The notes: generated by a model from the letters alone, not told the origin. A stretch of 64,000 nucleotides of DNA from Streptomyces sp. TN58 (GCF_001941845.1 NZ_CP018870.1:4780001-4844000), one strand, 5' to 3'. Positions 1-8,212 are shown, numbered from the stretch's first letter. Numbers and translations are program-made.

Positions 1-730
1 CCGTGGTGGCCAGCGTGCCCAGCAGCCGCTCCTTGACCGGCTTGTCCAGGGTCTCCCCGACGAAGTCCTTGTTCGACAGCGAGACCAGCACCGGCCAGCC
101 CGTGGCCGTCATCTCCTCCAGCCGCCGGGTCGCCTCCAGCGAGTGGCGGGTGTTCTTGCCGAAGTCGTGCCCCGGGTCGATCATGATCGCGTCCCGGCGG
201 ACGCCGAGGGCCGCAGCCCGCTCGGCGAGCTCCACCGTGACCCGCAGGATGTCCGCCATCACGTCCTCGTACGCGATCCGGTGCGGCCGGGTACGGGGTT
301 CGACCCCGCCTGCGTGCGTGCAGACCAGGCCGGCGCCGTAGCGTGCCGCCACCTCGGCCAGCTTGTGGTCCACCCCGCCCCACGCGTCGTTCAGCACGTC
401 CGCCCCGGCCTCGCAGACGGCTTCGCCGACCTCGTGCCGCCAGGTGTCCACGCTGATCACCACGTCCGGGTGGCGGCGCCTGACCTCGGCCACGAACCCG
501 ACCGTGCGCCGTGCCTCCTCGGCCGCGTCCACGTGCTCGCCCGGGCCCGCCTTCACCCCGCCGATGTCGATGATCGCGGCGCCCTCGGCGACGGCCTGCT
601 CCACCCGGTCCAGCGCCGGCTCGTCGCGGAAGGTCGCGCCCTGGTCGTAGAAGGAGTCCGGAGTCCGGTTCACGATGGCCATGATCACCGGCTCGTGGGT
701 GTCGAACTCGCGCCTGCCCAGTCGCAGCAT
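1..730 (-). CDS. folP2: FolP2-type dihydropteroate synthase paralogue (C-terminus off window)
   Basis: Minus-strand reading frame open from ATG at 730 to the window edge, so the C-terminus is missing. The start has a good Shine-Dalgarno (GGAGGAAAG, 728-742 side). The TIM-barrel pterin-binding family is clear, but the first signature reads AIVNRTPDSFYDQGATF, where true DHPS has NVTPDSFSDGG, and the third reads IMIDPGHDFGKN. These substitutions match the mycobacterial FolP2 group, which is known to lack normal DHPS activity, rather than folate-pathway FolP1. The neighbouring DivIVA-like and tag genes also neighbour folP2 in mycobacteria, but there all are co-directional; here folP2 is divergent. 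The true function is unknown; a role in p-aminobenzoate addition to pterin should not be assumed. Confidence 0.85.
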   Translation of the reverse strand, partial: MLRLGRREFDTHEPVIMAIVNRTPDSFYDQGATFRDEPALDRVEQAVAEGAAIIDIGGVKAGPGEHVDAAEEARRTVGFVAEVRRRHPDVVISVDTWRHEVGEAVCEAGADVLNDAWGGVDHKLAEVAARYGAGLVCTHAGGVEPRTRPHRIAYEDVMADILRVTVELAERAAALGVRRDAIMIDPGHDFGKNTRHSLEATRRLEEMTATGWPVLVSLSNKDFVGETLDKPVKERLLGTLATT

Positions 731-813
731 CCTGGTCTTTCCTCCTCCGGCGGCCCTCGCGCCTCGCCTGCGACCTTAACCTGGTGGCCGGAAGTCTCTC
801 AGGGGAGTTGATC

Positions 814-1164
814 GTGTTCTTCTTCTTGATGATCGCGCTGGTCGTGGTCGTGGCAGCGGTCACCCTCGCCGTGATCGGCGGCGGCTCGGAGGCCGTCCTG
901 CCGGAGGTGGAGCCGGACCGGGTGGCGGACGGGCTGCCGGAGACCCGGCCCGTGGTGCGGGAGGACATCGACGCGCTGCGGCTGCCGGTCGCGCCGCGCG
1001 GCTACCGGATGGCCGAGGTGGACGACGTACTGGAGCGGCTGGCCGCGGAGCTCGCCGAGCGGGACGCGCGGATCGCCCTGCTGACGGGGACCGCGCCGTC
1101 CGAGCCCGCCGCCCCGCAGGACGCTCCCGGCCCGGTCGACCTCGGCAAGGGCGGTGACCGGTGA
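814..1164 (+). CDS. DivIVA-domain small membrane protein
   Basis: 116 residues from GTG 814, chosen because AGGGGAG (801-807) lies at the right distance; an in-frame GTG at 784 has no ribosome site. Residues 1-20 form one membrane segment (FFFLMIALVVVVAAVTLAVI) followed by a short cytoplasmic tail with a DivIVA-like element (residues about 50-85, around YRMAEVDDVLERLAAELAER) predicted to be a short coiled coil. Similar to mycobacterial Rv1209. Its stop overlaps the start of tag by GTGA, so the two are translationally coupled. DivIVA elements bind curved membranes or recruit partners at the growing tip; here that is only inferred from family membership. Confidence 0.75.
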   Translation: MFFFLMIALVVVVAAVTLAVIGGGSEAVLPEVEPDRVADGLPETRPVVREDIDALRLPVAPRGYRMAEVDDVLERLAAELAERDARIALLTGTAPSEPAAPQDAPGPVDLGKGGDR

Positions 1165-1748
1165 GCGGACCGGTGGCCGGCCCGGACGGGCTGCTGCGCT
1201 GCCCGTGGGCGCTGTCCACGGGGTCCACCGGGGAGTACGTCGCCTACCACGACGGCGAATGGGGCCGGCCGGTCCACGGCGACGACGCCCTGTACGAGCG
1301 GCTGTGCCTGGAGGCCTTCCAGTCGGGGCTGTCCTGGCTGACGATCCTGCGCCGGCGCGAGGGCTTCCGTAAGGCGTTCTCCGGCTTCTCCATCGCGGCG
1401 GTCGCCGAATTCGGCGTCGCGGACGCGGAGCGGCTGCTCGCCGACGAGGGGATCATCCGCAACCGGGCCAAGATCGAGGCGACCCTGGCCAACGCGAAGG
1501 TCCTCGCCGGCTGGGAGTCCGGCGAGCTGGACACCCTGATCTGGTCCCACGCCCCCGAGGAGCCCGGTCCCGCGCCGCTCACGGTCACCGAGGTCCCCGC
1601 GGTCACCCCTGAGTCCACCGCCCTCGCCAAGGCCCTCAAGAAGGCCGGCATCCGCTTCGTCGGCCCCACGACCGCCTACGCCCTGATGCAGGCGTGCGGG
1701 CTGGTCAACGACCACCTGGCAGCCTGCGCCCTGCGCGACCCGGCCTGA
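1161..1748 (+). CDS. tag: DNA-3-methyladenine glycosylase I
   Basis: 195 residues, GTG start sharing GTGA with the stop of the upstream gene. Excises 3-methyladenine from alkylated DNA as the first step of base-excision repair. The family signature is clear: CPWALS near residue 13, YHDGEWGRP near 30-38, and SGLSWLTIL near 58-66, where the conserved Trp/Glu pocket lies. The zinc-snap ligands are visible as the early Cys/His pair and the C-terminal NDHLAAC element. Length is normal for Tag (about 190). Together with the alkyltransferase-like gene at 39311 it gives two alkylation-damage functions in this window. Confidence 0.93.
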   Translation: MSGPVAGPDGLLRCPWALSTGSTGEYVAYHDGEWGRPVHGDDALYERLCLEAFQSGLSWLTILRRREGFRKAFSGFSIAAVAEFGVADAERLLADEGIIRNRAKIEATLANAKVLAGWESGELDTLIWSHAPEEPGPAPLTVTEVPAVTPESTALAKALKKAGIRFVGPTTAYALMQACGLVNDHLAACALRDPA

Positions 1749-1812
1749 GGTCCTTCGGCGTCCACCCCGGGACGCACCCCCCTGCCCGGGCCGCACCGGA
1801 CGGCTCACCGGC

Positions 1813-2616
1813 TCAGCGGCCGAGGTACTTCGGCGGCTGCTTCGCCAGGAACGCCTGGACGGCGATGGAGTGGTCCTCGGAGGCACCCGCACGGGTCTGC
1901 AGGACGTCCTCGTGCACCAGGGACTCCGCGAGGGTGTGGGAGGCGCCGTACGCCAGGGACTCCTTCAGGGAGGCGTAGGCGACCGTCGGGCCGGCGGCCA
2001 GTGCGCGGGCCACGGCCTCCGCCTCGGCGTGCAGCGACTCCGACGGCACCAGGCGGTTGACGATGCCGAGCTCGTACGCCTCCTGCGCCTTGATCGAACG
2101 CGGGAAGAGCAGCAGGTCCGAGGCGCGGGAGGCGCCGATCAGGCGGGGCAGCGTCCACGAGACCCCCGAGTCGGCGGTGAGCGCCACCCCGGCGAACGAG
2201 GTGTTGAACGAGGCGGTGTCGGCGACGACGCGGAAGTCGGCCGCCAGCGCGAAGCCGAAGCCGGCCCCGGCCGCGACGCCGTTGACGCCGGCCACCACGG
2301 GCTTGGGCATCTCGGTGAGGGCCCGCACGATCGGGTTGTAGTGCTCCTTGACCGTGTTCATGGTCAGCGAGGAGCCCGTCTCGCGGTCCGAGGCGAGGTT
2401 CCCGATGTGCTCCTTGAGGTCCTGGCCGACGCAGAAGGCCCGGTCGCCGGCGGCGGTCAGCAGGACCGCCCGGACCGCGGTGTCCCCGGCCGCCGCCTCC
2501 GCCGCGTCGCGCAGGGCGACCTTGGCCTCGGTGTTCATCGCGTTCATCGCGTCGGGACGGTTGATCGTGATGGTCGCGAGTCCGTCGGTCACTTCGTAGA
2601 GCACACTGTCGGCCAT
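1813..2616 (-). CDS. Enoyl-CoA hydratase/isomerase, PaaG-like
   Basis: 267 residues from ATG 2616; an upstream in-frame start at 2706 would add 30 residues of atypical composition. Crotonase fold: substrate-binding FCVGQDLKEH (61-70), oxyanion-hole region GVNGVAAGAGFGFALAADF (110-128). The two catalytic glutamates of classical hydratases are not in place; instead ADSG around Asp149 corresponds to the single acid of PaaG-type cis/trans and delta-isomerases. So isomerisation of an unsaturated acyl-CoA is more likely than hydration. A palindromic operator candidate lies 34 bases upstream of the start. No other paa genes are nearby, so the substrate is unknown. Confidence 0.85.
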   Translation of the reverse strand: MADSVLYEVTDGLATITINRPDAMNAMNTEAKVALRDAAEAAAGDTAVRAVLLTAAGDRAFCVGQDLKEHIGNLASDRETGSSLTMNTVKEHYNPIVRALTEMPKPVVAGVNGVAAGAGFGFALAADFRVVADTASFNTSFAGVALTADSGVSWTLPRLIGASRASDLLLFPRSIKAQEAYELGIVNRLVPSESLHAEAEAVARALAAGPTVAYASLKESLAYGASHTLAESLVHEDVLQTRAGASEDHSIAVQAFLAKQPPKYLGR

Positions 2617-2649
2617 GGCAGGGGGTCCCCCTTCGTCGCAGGCTTGGCT

Positions 2650-2669
2650 ACCGGTCGGTACCGTCCGGT
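2650..2669. promoter_or_regulatory. TetR-type operator candidate
   Basis: ACCGGTCGGTACCGTCCGGT is a 20-bp inverted repeat with only one mismatched pair (T opposite T), centred 44 bases upstream of the PaaG-like start. ACCGG/CCGGT half-sites of this form are typical of TetR regulators of acyl-CoA metabolism in actinobacteria. The binding protein is unknown; the TetR gene at 24424 is not obviously linked. Confidence 0.45.
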
Positions 2670-2725
2670 GCAAGGGCCAGCATGGCGGACCGGACGCGGA
2701 GCGCACATGTGATGTGTGTCAAAGA

Positions 2726-2739
2726 AACCGCAAGCGGTT
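2726..2739. repeat. 14-bp perfect palindrome
   Basis: AACCGCAAGCGGTT between the divergent PaaG-like gene and the DUF3117 gene. It could be a regulator site or a small hairpin; nothing in the sequence decides between these. Confidence 0.35.
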
Positions 2740-2827
2740 CCCCAGGTGCGGCGGCGAAGTATCGCAGGCGGATCCCCGAAATGAGTGGTTTTGGTCGAGC
2801 GCGTTGCCGAAGCGTTCCCGGGTGATG

Positions 2828-2858
2828 TTGGTCATCGGGTCCTGACATGCGGGATAAT
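2828..2858 (+). promoter_or_regulatory. Housekeeping-type promoter for the DUF3117 gene
   Basis: TTGGTC (2828-2833), 19-base spacer, GATAAT (2853-2858). Predicted start of transcription near 2865 leaves a leader of about 84 bases before ATG 2949. The spacer is slightly long. Confidence 0.45.
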
Positions 2859-2948
2859 GGCTGGGAAGCAATGTGTTCGATGCCGGGTACTAGGCGCCTG
2901 AATGGGGCCGTCGGCGACGATGAGCTGGTTTCAGGAAGGGGAACGAGC

Positions 2949-3116
2949 ATGGCGGCCATGAAGCCGCGGACGGGCGACGGCCCGCTCGAGGTCACCAAGG
3001 AGGGGCGGGGCATCGTCATGCGCGTACCGCTCGAGGGCGGCGGTCGGCTTGTCGTCGAGCTGACCCCCGATGAGGCGGACGCCCTGGGTGACGCCCTGAA
3101 GAAGGTCGTCGGCTGA
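2949..3116 (+). CDS. DUF3117 miniprotein
   Basis: 55 residues from ATG 2949, which follows GGAAGGGG (2934-2941) at proper distance; a longer frame from 2847 has no ribosome site. The core (EGRGIVMRVPLEGGGRLVVE then LTPDEADALGDALKKVVG) is the whole of the DUF3117 family, found across actinobacteria and represented in M. tuberculosis by Rv1211, which has been described as calmodulin-like. Short beta strands followed by an acidic helix; no canonical EF-hand loop is visible here. Followed at once by a strong terminator, so it is monocistronic. Function unknown. Confidence 0.88.
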   Translation: MAAMKPRTGDGPLEVTKEGRGIVMRVPLEGGGRLVVELTPDEADALGDALKKVVG

Positions 3117-3157
3117 TCCGCTGACAGCACTTCCACCTTCTGCTTTCGCATTCTCTG

Positions 3158-3192
3158 CGCTGCCCCGACCGCGATCCGCGGCCGGGGCAGCG
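3158..3192. terminator. Hairpin terminator after the DUF3117 gene
   Basis: Inverted repeat CGCTGCCCCG (3158-3167) with CGGGGCAGCG (3183-3192), and the inner bases CCGCG/CGCGG also pair. No long T-tract, as usual in Streptomyces. Confidence 0.75.
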
Positions 3193-3234
3193 TTGTGTCG
3201 TGTCCGAGGACCCGCAGCCCCAGTGGAGCCGCAC

Positions 3235-3852
3235 GTGACCTTCTCCCCGCCCGCGCCGCCGGCGTACGCGGACTGCACCCCCCGCCAGAAGGCGGCCCGC
3301 CTGCTGTCGGACGTGCTGGCGCCGGCGAACCTGGTGGTCGCGCTGCTCCTGCTCGTCGGCCTGCACAGCACCGGGTCGTGGACGGGCCTGGGCTGGGGCC
3401 TGCTGGCCGCCCTGTTCTGCGGTGTCGTCCCGATCGGCATCATCGCCGTCGGGGTCCGGCGCGGGGCGCTGACCGACCAGCACATCCGGATCCGGCGCCA
3501 GCGGGTCGCCCCGATGGCCCTGAGCCTGCTCTCGGTCCTGGCCGGGGTGGCCCTCCTGCGCCACCTCGGAGCCCCCGCGCAGGTCTTCGCGCTCGTCGTC
3601 GCGATGCTCGTGGGACTGCTCTCGTCCCTGCTGGTGACGGTGGCCTGGCAGATATCCGTCCACATGTCCGTGGCCGGCGGCACCGTGATGATCCTGCTGC
3701 TCGTCTTCGGCCCGCCGGCGCTCCCGGCGGCGCTGGTCGCCGCCGCCGTCGGCTGGTCCCGCCTGGCGCTGCGGGCGCACACGCCGGCCCAGCTGCTCGC
3801 CGGCACCGCGCTGGGCGGTACGGCGGCCCTCACCTTCACGCTCCTGACCTGA
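3235..3852 (+). CDS. PAP2-like integral membrane protein, catalytically degenerate
   Basis: 205 residues from GTG 3235 with GGAG at 3225-3228. About five to six membrane segments in a PAP2 (type 2 phosphatidic acid phosphatase) layout. The active-site motifs are eroded: the PSGH motif is replaced by SVHMS, and the SR-x5-H-x3-D motif reads SRLALRAHTPAQ, keeping Ser, Arg and His but with Gln in place of the nucleophile-supporting Asp. The HTPAQLLAGTALG tail is typical of the family. A phosphatase acting on a lipid phosphate is therefore uncertain; a non-catalytic transport or binding role is possible. Monocistronic, flanked by a terminator upstream and a convergent gene downstream. Confidence 0.72.
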   Translation: MTFSPPAPPAYADCTPRQKAARLLSDVLAPANLVVALLLLVGLHSTGSWTGLGWGLLAALFCGVVPIGIIAVGVRRGALTDQHIRIRRQRVAPMALSLLSVLAGVALLRHLGAPAQVFALVVAMLVGLLSSLLVTVAWQISVHMSVAGGTVMILLLVFGPPALPAALVAAAVGWSRLALRAHTPAQLLAGTALGGTAALTFTLLT

Positions 3853-3905
3853 CCCGGTCCGGGTCGATCCGGCCGGCGCCGCCCACCCGCCGGGGTGGGG
3901 CGCCG

Positions 3906-4568
3906 TCAGCGGCGCACGGCGCAGAGGAGCCCGTCGCCCACCGGCAGCAGCGCGGCCTCCAGCGCGGGGCTCTCCCGGACGCTGCGCAGCAGTTCGCGCA
4001 CGCGGAGCACTTCGACCGGCTGGGCCGCGGAGTCGACCGTACGGCCGTCGGAGAAGACCCCCTCGAAGCACACCAGCCCCCCTGGGCGCAGCAGGCGCAA
4101 CGATTCGGCGAGGTAGTCCAGGGACTCGGTCGGGTCGCCGTCGCAGAAGACGAGGTCGTAGCCGCCGTCGGCGAGGCGGGGCAGGACGTCGAGTGCGCGG
4201 CCGGGGATGAAGCGGGCGCGGTTGCCCGCGAAGCCGGCGGCGCGGAAGGCCTGGCGGGCGAAGGCCTGCCGGTCGGCCTCGGGATCGACCGTGGTCAGGA
4301 CCCCGTCGGGGCGCATCCCGTGCAGGAGGTGGATGCCGGAGACGCCGGTTCCGGTACCGATCTCGGCGACCGCCTTGGCGTCCGCGGTCGCGGCCAGCAG
4401 GCGCAGCGCGGCGCCGGTCCCGGGGGAGACGGAGCGCAGGCCCGCTTCCCTGGACCGATCGCGGGCCCATCGCAGAGCGTCGTCCTCGGCGACAAACGCG
4501 TCGGCGAACGCCCAGCTCGTCTGCCGGTTGCCGGTAATGACCCTCTCCTGTCCCCATAGTTGGCGCAA
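3906..4568 (-). CDS. SAM-dependent O-methyltransferase (class I, Rv1220c type)
   Basis: 220 residues in the longest frame, starting at TTG 4568. Rossmann SAM-binding motif AEIGTGTGVSGIHLL (about 68-82), acidic loop TTVDPEADRQ and the metal-binding style DLVFCDGDPTESLDYL (about 138-153) place it in the catechol-O-methyltransferase-like family 3 group. The ortholog in mycobacteria also sits divergently beside sigE. The start is uncertain: there is no clear ribosome site for TTG 4568, although a TACAGT hexamer lies five bases before it, so the message may be leaderless; a downstream rare start after GGAGAGGG cannot be excluded. Substrate unknown. Confidence 0.85.
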   Translation of the reverse strand: MRQLWGQERVITGNRQTSWAFADAFVAEDDALRWARDRSREAGLRSVSPGTGAALRLLAATADAKAVAEIGTGTGVSGIHLLHGMRPDGVLTTVDPEADRQAFARQAFRAAGFAGNRARFIPGRALDVLPRLADGGYDLVFCDGDPTESLDYLAESLRLLRPGGLVCFEGVFSDGRTVDSAAQPVEVLRVRELLRSVRESPALEAALLPVGDGLLCAVRR

Positions 4569-4592
4569 CGGTGACTGTATCCGCTGACGTCG

Positions 4593-4618
4593 GGAACCCG
4601 CAGATGGGACCGGGCGTT
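4593..4618 (+). promoter_or_regulatory. ECF-type promoter upstream of sigE (autoregulation candidate)
   Basis: GGAACC (4593-4598), 16-base spacer, CGTT (4615-4618). This is the classic layout for group IV sigma factors (GGAAC-N16/17-CGTT) and lies 127 bases upstream of the sigE start, fitting autoregulation. The same 176-bp region carries the start of the divergent methyltransferase. Confidence 0.55.
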
Positions 4619-4744
4619 GTGAGGGGTGGAGGCGGGACGAGAAGGACGGCGCCGGGCAGATCGGCGGCGGGGACCGCCCTGGGCCTAAGGCTTGCGTAAA
4701 GATACTGCAAAAACCCTTATCCGGAGCTGACAGAGGGGGTGGCT

Positions 4745-5521
4745 ATGGTAGGGACTCCACTGGACACCACCAGAGCCGACAGGGGAGGTGCGGCTGCGCC
4801 TGTGGATCGTCGGGGCGTGTTCAGGCGCCTCTTCTGGTCGGCGGGTGAGCCGAAATCCGTGACCGACATTGCTGACCGCTTCCACACCGCAGACACCGCA
4901 ACCACCGCGACCTTTGCCGCAGATGCGGGATCGCAGGCGTGGACCCCTCCCTCGTGGGAGGAGATCGTCAGCACGCACAGCGCGCGGGTCTACCGCCTCG
5001 CCTACCGCCTGACGGGCAACCAGCACGACGCCGAGGACCTGACCCAGGAGGTCTTCGTCCGCGTCTTCCGCTCGCTGTCCACCTACACGCCCGGCACCTT
5101 CGAGGGCTGGCTGCACCGCATCACCACGAACCTCTTCCTGGACATGGTCCGCCGCAAGCAGCGGATCCGCTTCGACGCGCTCGCCGACGACGCCGCCGAG
5201 CGGCTGCCGAGCCGTGAGCCGTCTCCCCAGCAGGTCCTGCACGACACGCACTTCGACGCGGACGTGCAGCAGGCGCTGGACACCCTCGCCCCCGAGTTCC
5301 GGGCGGCCGTGGTGCTGTGCGACATCGAGGGCCTGTCCTACGAGGAGATCGCCGCGACGCTCGGCGTGAAGCTCGGCACCGTGCGCAGCCGTATCCACCG
5401 AGGCCGCTCGCACCTGCGCAAGGCGCTCAGGCACCGGTCGCCCGCGGCTCGTGCCGAGCGGACCCTGGCGGGCGTGGCGACGGGAGCGCCGGACGCCGGG
5501 AGAGAGGGCGGGGCCGAGTGA
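4745..5521 (+). CDS. sigE: ECF RNA polymerase sigma factor, mycobacterial SigE type
   Basis: 258 residues from ATG 4745 with AGAGGGGG immediately upstream (4732-4738). Sigma region 2 (about 78-145) contains [20 protein letters not shown], and region 4 (about 185-235) contains the helix-turn-helix [21 protein letters not shown] long non-conserved N-terminal extension of about 70 residues is also seen in mycobacterial SigE. The next gene overlaps by GTGA and encodes its zinc anti-sigma factor, then htrA and tatB follow, so this is the envelope-stress operon. The name is that of the mycobacterial protein; it is not the S. coelicolor SigE of the cseABC operon. Confidence 0.92.
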   Translation: MVGTPLDTTRADRGGAAAPVDRRGVFRRLFWSAGEPKSVTDIADRFHTADTATTATFAADAGSQAWTPPSWEEIVSTHSARVYRLAYRLTGNQHDAEDLTQEVFVRVFRSLSTYTPGTFEGWLHRITTNLFLDMVRRKQRIRFDALADDAAERLPSREPSPQQVLHDTHFDADVQQALDTLAPEFRAAVVLCDIEGLSYEEIAATLGVKLGTVRSRIHRGRSHLRKALRHRSPAARAERTLAGVATGAPDAGREGGAE

Positions 5522-6180
5522 CCGGAGCCAGTCCGTCCCCCGCAGAACAGCACCTCGGTGACCGGCTAGCCGCCCTCGTGGACGGGGAGTTGAAGCACGA
5601 CGCGCGCGAGCGGGTCCTCGCGCACCTGGCGACCTGCGCCAAGTGCAAGGCGGAGGCCGACGCACAGCGCCGTCTGAAGACCATGTTCGTGGAGAGCGCG
5701 CCGCCGCCGCTGTCCGCGGGCCTGCTCGCGCGCCTCCAGCAGCTCCCGGGAGGCGCGCTCGACGGCCCGTCCGGACCCGCGGGGCCGGGGCCCGGCTCCG
5801 CCCGGCCCGACCCCTTCGAGGCCTTCGCGTACGCGCTGCCCGTGGCCGCCGCCCGCCCGCAGCAGGAGGGCTTCCGCATCCACGAGGTGGGCCGTCCCCG
5901 GCGCCGGTTCGCCTTCGTCGCCGCCGGAGCGGTGTCGCTGGCCGCCCTCGCGCTGGGAGGCACGATGCCGCTGGAGGGCACCGAGCCGATCGTCCGGGGC
6001 GATTCCCCGGCGCCCACCTCCAGACCCGGCCCCGCGCTGCCCGTGAGCGACGCGGCCGCCCGTGAACGGCCGCCCACTCCGGCGGCCGTACCGACCCTCC
6101 TGACGGCCGTGGCGAGCCCGCCGGCGCCGCCCAAGCCCTCGCCGCCGGTCTCGGCGCGCCCGGTCTCCCTGATGCGCTGA
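5518..6180 (+). CDS. rseA: Zinc-binding anti-sigma factor (RseA-like)
   Basis: 220 residues from GTG 5518, which overlaps the sigE stop (GTGA), giving equal synthesis with its target. The ZAS domain is at residues 12-50 with His36-x3-Cys40-x2-Cys43 (HLATCAKC), the signature of zinc-dependent, often redox- or phosphorylation-sensitive anti-sigma factors. Unlike M. tuberculosis RseA there is also a hydrophobic stretch (about 139-160, [18 protein letters not shown]) that may span the membrane, followed by a Pro/Ala-rich tail that would be extracellular and open to proteolysis by the HtrA protease encoded next. Confidence 0.9.
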   Translation: MTGASPSPAEQHLGDRLAALVDGELKHDARERVLAHLATCAKCKAEADAQRRLKTMFVESAPPPLSAGLLARLQQLPGGALDGPSGPAGPGPGSARPDPFEAFAYALPVAAARPQQEGFRIHEVGRPRRRFAFVAAGAVSLAALALGGTMPLEGTEPIVRGDSPAPTSRPGPALPVSDAAARERPPTPAAVPTLLTAVASPPAPPKPSPPVSARPVSLMR

Positions 6181-6234
6181 CCGGCGACCTGGTTGAATCG
6201 GCCGGACATGCGCACAGGTACGCGGGGAGCGCCC

Positions 6235-7620
6235 ATGGCCGACAGGCAGCAGACCGAACCGGCTCCGCAGTGGTGGAGCCGGCCCGAGGGCACGGCCGAC
6301 GGCCGTCGCGACGGGGTCCCGACCCCGCGGCCCGGGGCCGCGGGCGAAGCCGGCGGCGCGGTCGGTGGCACGCCCGCCGGTGAAGGCGAGGAGGACGGGG
6401 CCGCCGGGCAGGCGGCGGCCCCACCCCCGGAGACCGCCCCCGCCCCGGAGGCGCCGGTCCGCGAGGTCCGGTACGACCCCTGGGGCGAGCGGCCCCTCCA
6501 GGTCGTGGACCGTGGCCAGGACCGGCGCGGGTTCCGGCTGTGGCAGGTGGCGGCCCTCGCCGCGGGAACGGCCCTGCTCGCGGGCGGAATCGGCGGCTAC
6601 GTCGGCGTGCTCGCCGAGCGGCAGAGCAGCACGAGGCTGGAGCTGCCCCAGGCGGCCGTGGCGGACAAGGGCCGCGCGCCCGACAGCGTCGCCGGGATCG
6701 CGGCCGCCGCACTGCCCGGAGTGGTGACCCTGCACGTGCGCGGCGCCAAGAGCAGCGGCACCGGCACCGGCTTCGTACTGGACCCGCAGGGGCACATCCT
6801 GACCAACAACCACGTGGTCGCCGACGCCAGGGAGATAGCGGTCACCTTCAGCACCGGCGAGAGCGTCACCGCCGAGCTGGTCGGCCGCGACTCCGGCTAC
6901 GACCTGGCCGTGGTCAAGGTCAGCGGCGTGCGCGGGCTGCGCCCGCTCAGCCTGGGGAACTCCGAGAACGTGAAGGTCGGCGACCCGGTCGTGGCCATCG
7001 GCGCACCCTTCGACCTCTCCAACACGGTCACCGCCGGCATCATCAGCGCCACCGGCAGGCCCGTCACCGCCGGCGGCGACAAGGGAGACGGCAGCGACAT
7101 CAGCTACGTCGACGCCCTCCAGACCGACGCCCCCATCAACCCGGGGAACTCCGGCGGCCCCCTCCTCGACGCCCGCGCGCACGTGGTCGGCATCAACAGC
7201 GCGATCCGCGGCGCCGACAAGGACGACCCCGACCGGCAGGGCGGCTCGATCGGCCTCGGCTTCGCCATCCCCATCAACCAGGGCAAGCGCGTCGCGGAAG
7301 AGCTCATCGCCACCGGCCGCGCCACGCATCCCGTCATCGGCGTCACCCTCGACATGGACTACACGGGTGACGGAGCCCGGGTGGGGGACAAGGGCGAGGA
7401 CGGCAAGCCGTCCGTGACCCCCGGCGGACCGGGCGCACGCGCCGGGATCAGGCCCGGTGACGTGATCACCAAGGTCGACGGCCAGCGGGTCCGCGGCGGC
7501 GACGAGCTGATCATCAAGATCCGGGCCCACCGCCCGGGCGATCCGCTCACCCTGACCGTGCTGCGCGACGGCCGGGAGCGCACGCTGGGCGTGGTCCTCG
7601 GGTCGGCGAACGGCTCATGA
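6235..7620 (+). CDS. htrA: HtrA/DegP-like membrane-anchored serine protease with PDZ domain
   Basis: 461 residues from ATG 6235, which follows GGGGAG at 6 bases; an in-frame TTG at 6193 has no such site. Layout: acidic, Pro-rich cytoplasmic region (1-100), one membrane helix (about 103-128), trypsin-like domain with His193 (TNNHVV), Asp223 (DLAVVKV) and Ser306 (GNSGGPLL), then a C-terminal PDZ domain (about 370-455, GARAGIRPGDVITKVDGQRV). All three catalytic residues are present. Acts outside the membrane on misfolded proteins and probably on the anti-sigma factor encoded upstream, 54 bases away. Orthologous to mycobacterial HtrA (Rv1223). Confidence 0.93.
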   Translation: MADRQQTEPAPQWWSRPEGTADGRRDGVPTPRPGAAGEAGGAVGGTPAGEGEEDGAAGQAAAPPPETAPAPEAPVREVRYDPWGERPLQVVDRGQDRRGFRLWQVAALAAGTALLAGGIGGYVGVLAERQSSTRLELPQAAVADKGRAPDSVAGIAAAALPGVVTLHVRGAKSSGTGTGFVLDPQGHILTNNHVVADAREIAVTFSTGESVTAELVGRDSGYDLAVVKVSGVRGLRPLSLGNSENVKVGDPVVAIGAPFDLSNTVTAGIISATGRPVTAGGDKGDGSDISYVDALQTDAPINPGNSGGPLLDARAHVVGINSAIRGADKDDPDRQGGSIGLGFAIPINQGKRVAEELIATGRATHPVIGVTLDMDYTGDGARVGDKGEDGKPSVTPGGPGARAGIRPGDVITKVDGQRVRGGDELIIKIRAHRPGDPLTLTVLRDGRERTLGVVLGSANGS

Positions 7621-7690
7621 CCCCGCGGCGGCCGGGAGTGAAACCGGCACGGGGCCGGGACGTGTGTAGGGGCCCGCGGGCAAGGGCGGG

Positions 7691-7696
7691 TACCGT
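7691..7696 (+). promoter_or_regulatory. -10 hexamer for tatB
   Basis: TACCGT, with transcription predicted near 7703 and a 36-base leader holding the GAGGAG ribosome site (7726-7731). It lies 71 bases after htrA, so tatB may be transcribed separately as well as from the sigE operon. Confidence 0.4.
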
Positions 7697-7738
7697 GTGT
7701 CGGGGCCCCGCAGTGACAGAGAGCCGAGGAGCGGCAAG

Positions 7739-8173
7739 GTGTTCAACGACATAGGCGCACTCGAACTCGTCACGATCGTGGTTCTGGCCATCCTCGTCTT
7801 CGGCCCGGAGAAGCTGCCGAAGGTCATCCAGGACGTCACGGGCTTCATCCGCAAGGTCCGTGCCTTCTCCGACAGCGCCAAGCAGGACATCCGCTCCGAA
7901 CTCGGGCCGGAGTTCAAGGACTTCGAATTCGAGGACCTGAATCCGAAGACCTTCATCCGCAAGCAGCTGACGGAGAACGAGGACCTCAGGGAGATCCGTA
8001 CCAGCTTCGATCTCCGCAAGGAGCTGAACGACGTCACCGACGCCGTCAACAACCCGGAGCCCGGTCCCGCCCCGGCCCCGCCGTCCGGCGCCGCCGTCGG
8101 CGCGGACCTGCTGAAGAAGCCCACGGCCCCGGCCTCCGAGCCGCGCGTACGCTTCGACGCCGACGCCACCTGA
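7739..8173 (+). CDS. tatB: Twin-arginine translocase subunit TatB
   Basis: 144 residues from GTG 7739 after GAGGAG. Typical TatB: N-terminal membrane helix (about 3-21) ending in the FGPEKLPK hinge, an amphipathic helix (about 25-50, KVIQDVTGFIRKVRAFSDSAKQ), then a charged helix-rich region and a Pro/Ala tail. TatB forms the receptor complex with TatC for folded twin-arginine substrates; tatA and tatC are not in this window. As in mycobacteria it directly follows htrA. Confidence 0.92.
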   Translation: MFNDIGALELVTIVVLAILVFGPEKLPKVIQDVTGFIRKVRAFSDSAKQDIRSELGPEFKDFEFEDLNPKTFIRKQLTENEDLREIRTSFDLRKELNDVTDAVNNPEPGPAPAPPSGAAVGADLLKKPTAPASEPRVRFDADAT

Positions 8174-8206
8174 CCCAGCCTGCCCGGCGATCCGGGGTCC
8201 GGTGGC

Positions 8207-8212
8207 TATCCT
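8207..8212 (+). promoter_or_regulatory. -10 hexamer for the 8311 gene
   Basis: TATCCT, predicted start of transcription near 8219 and a leader of about 92 bases that contains the GC-rich palindromic element at 8239-8273. Confidence 0.4.

Noticed and set aside
3016..4710. 564-codon minus-strand open frame
   Set aside because: Crosses a terminator, a PAP2 gene and the methyltransferase in another frame; no ribosome site.
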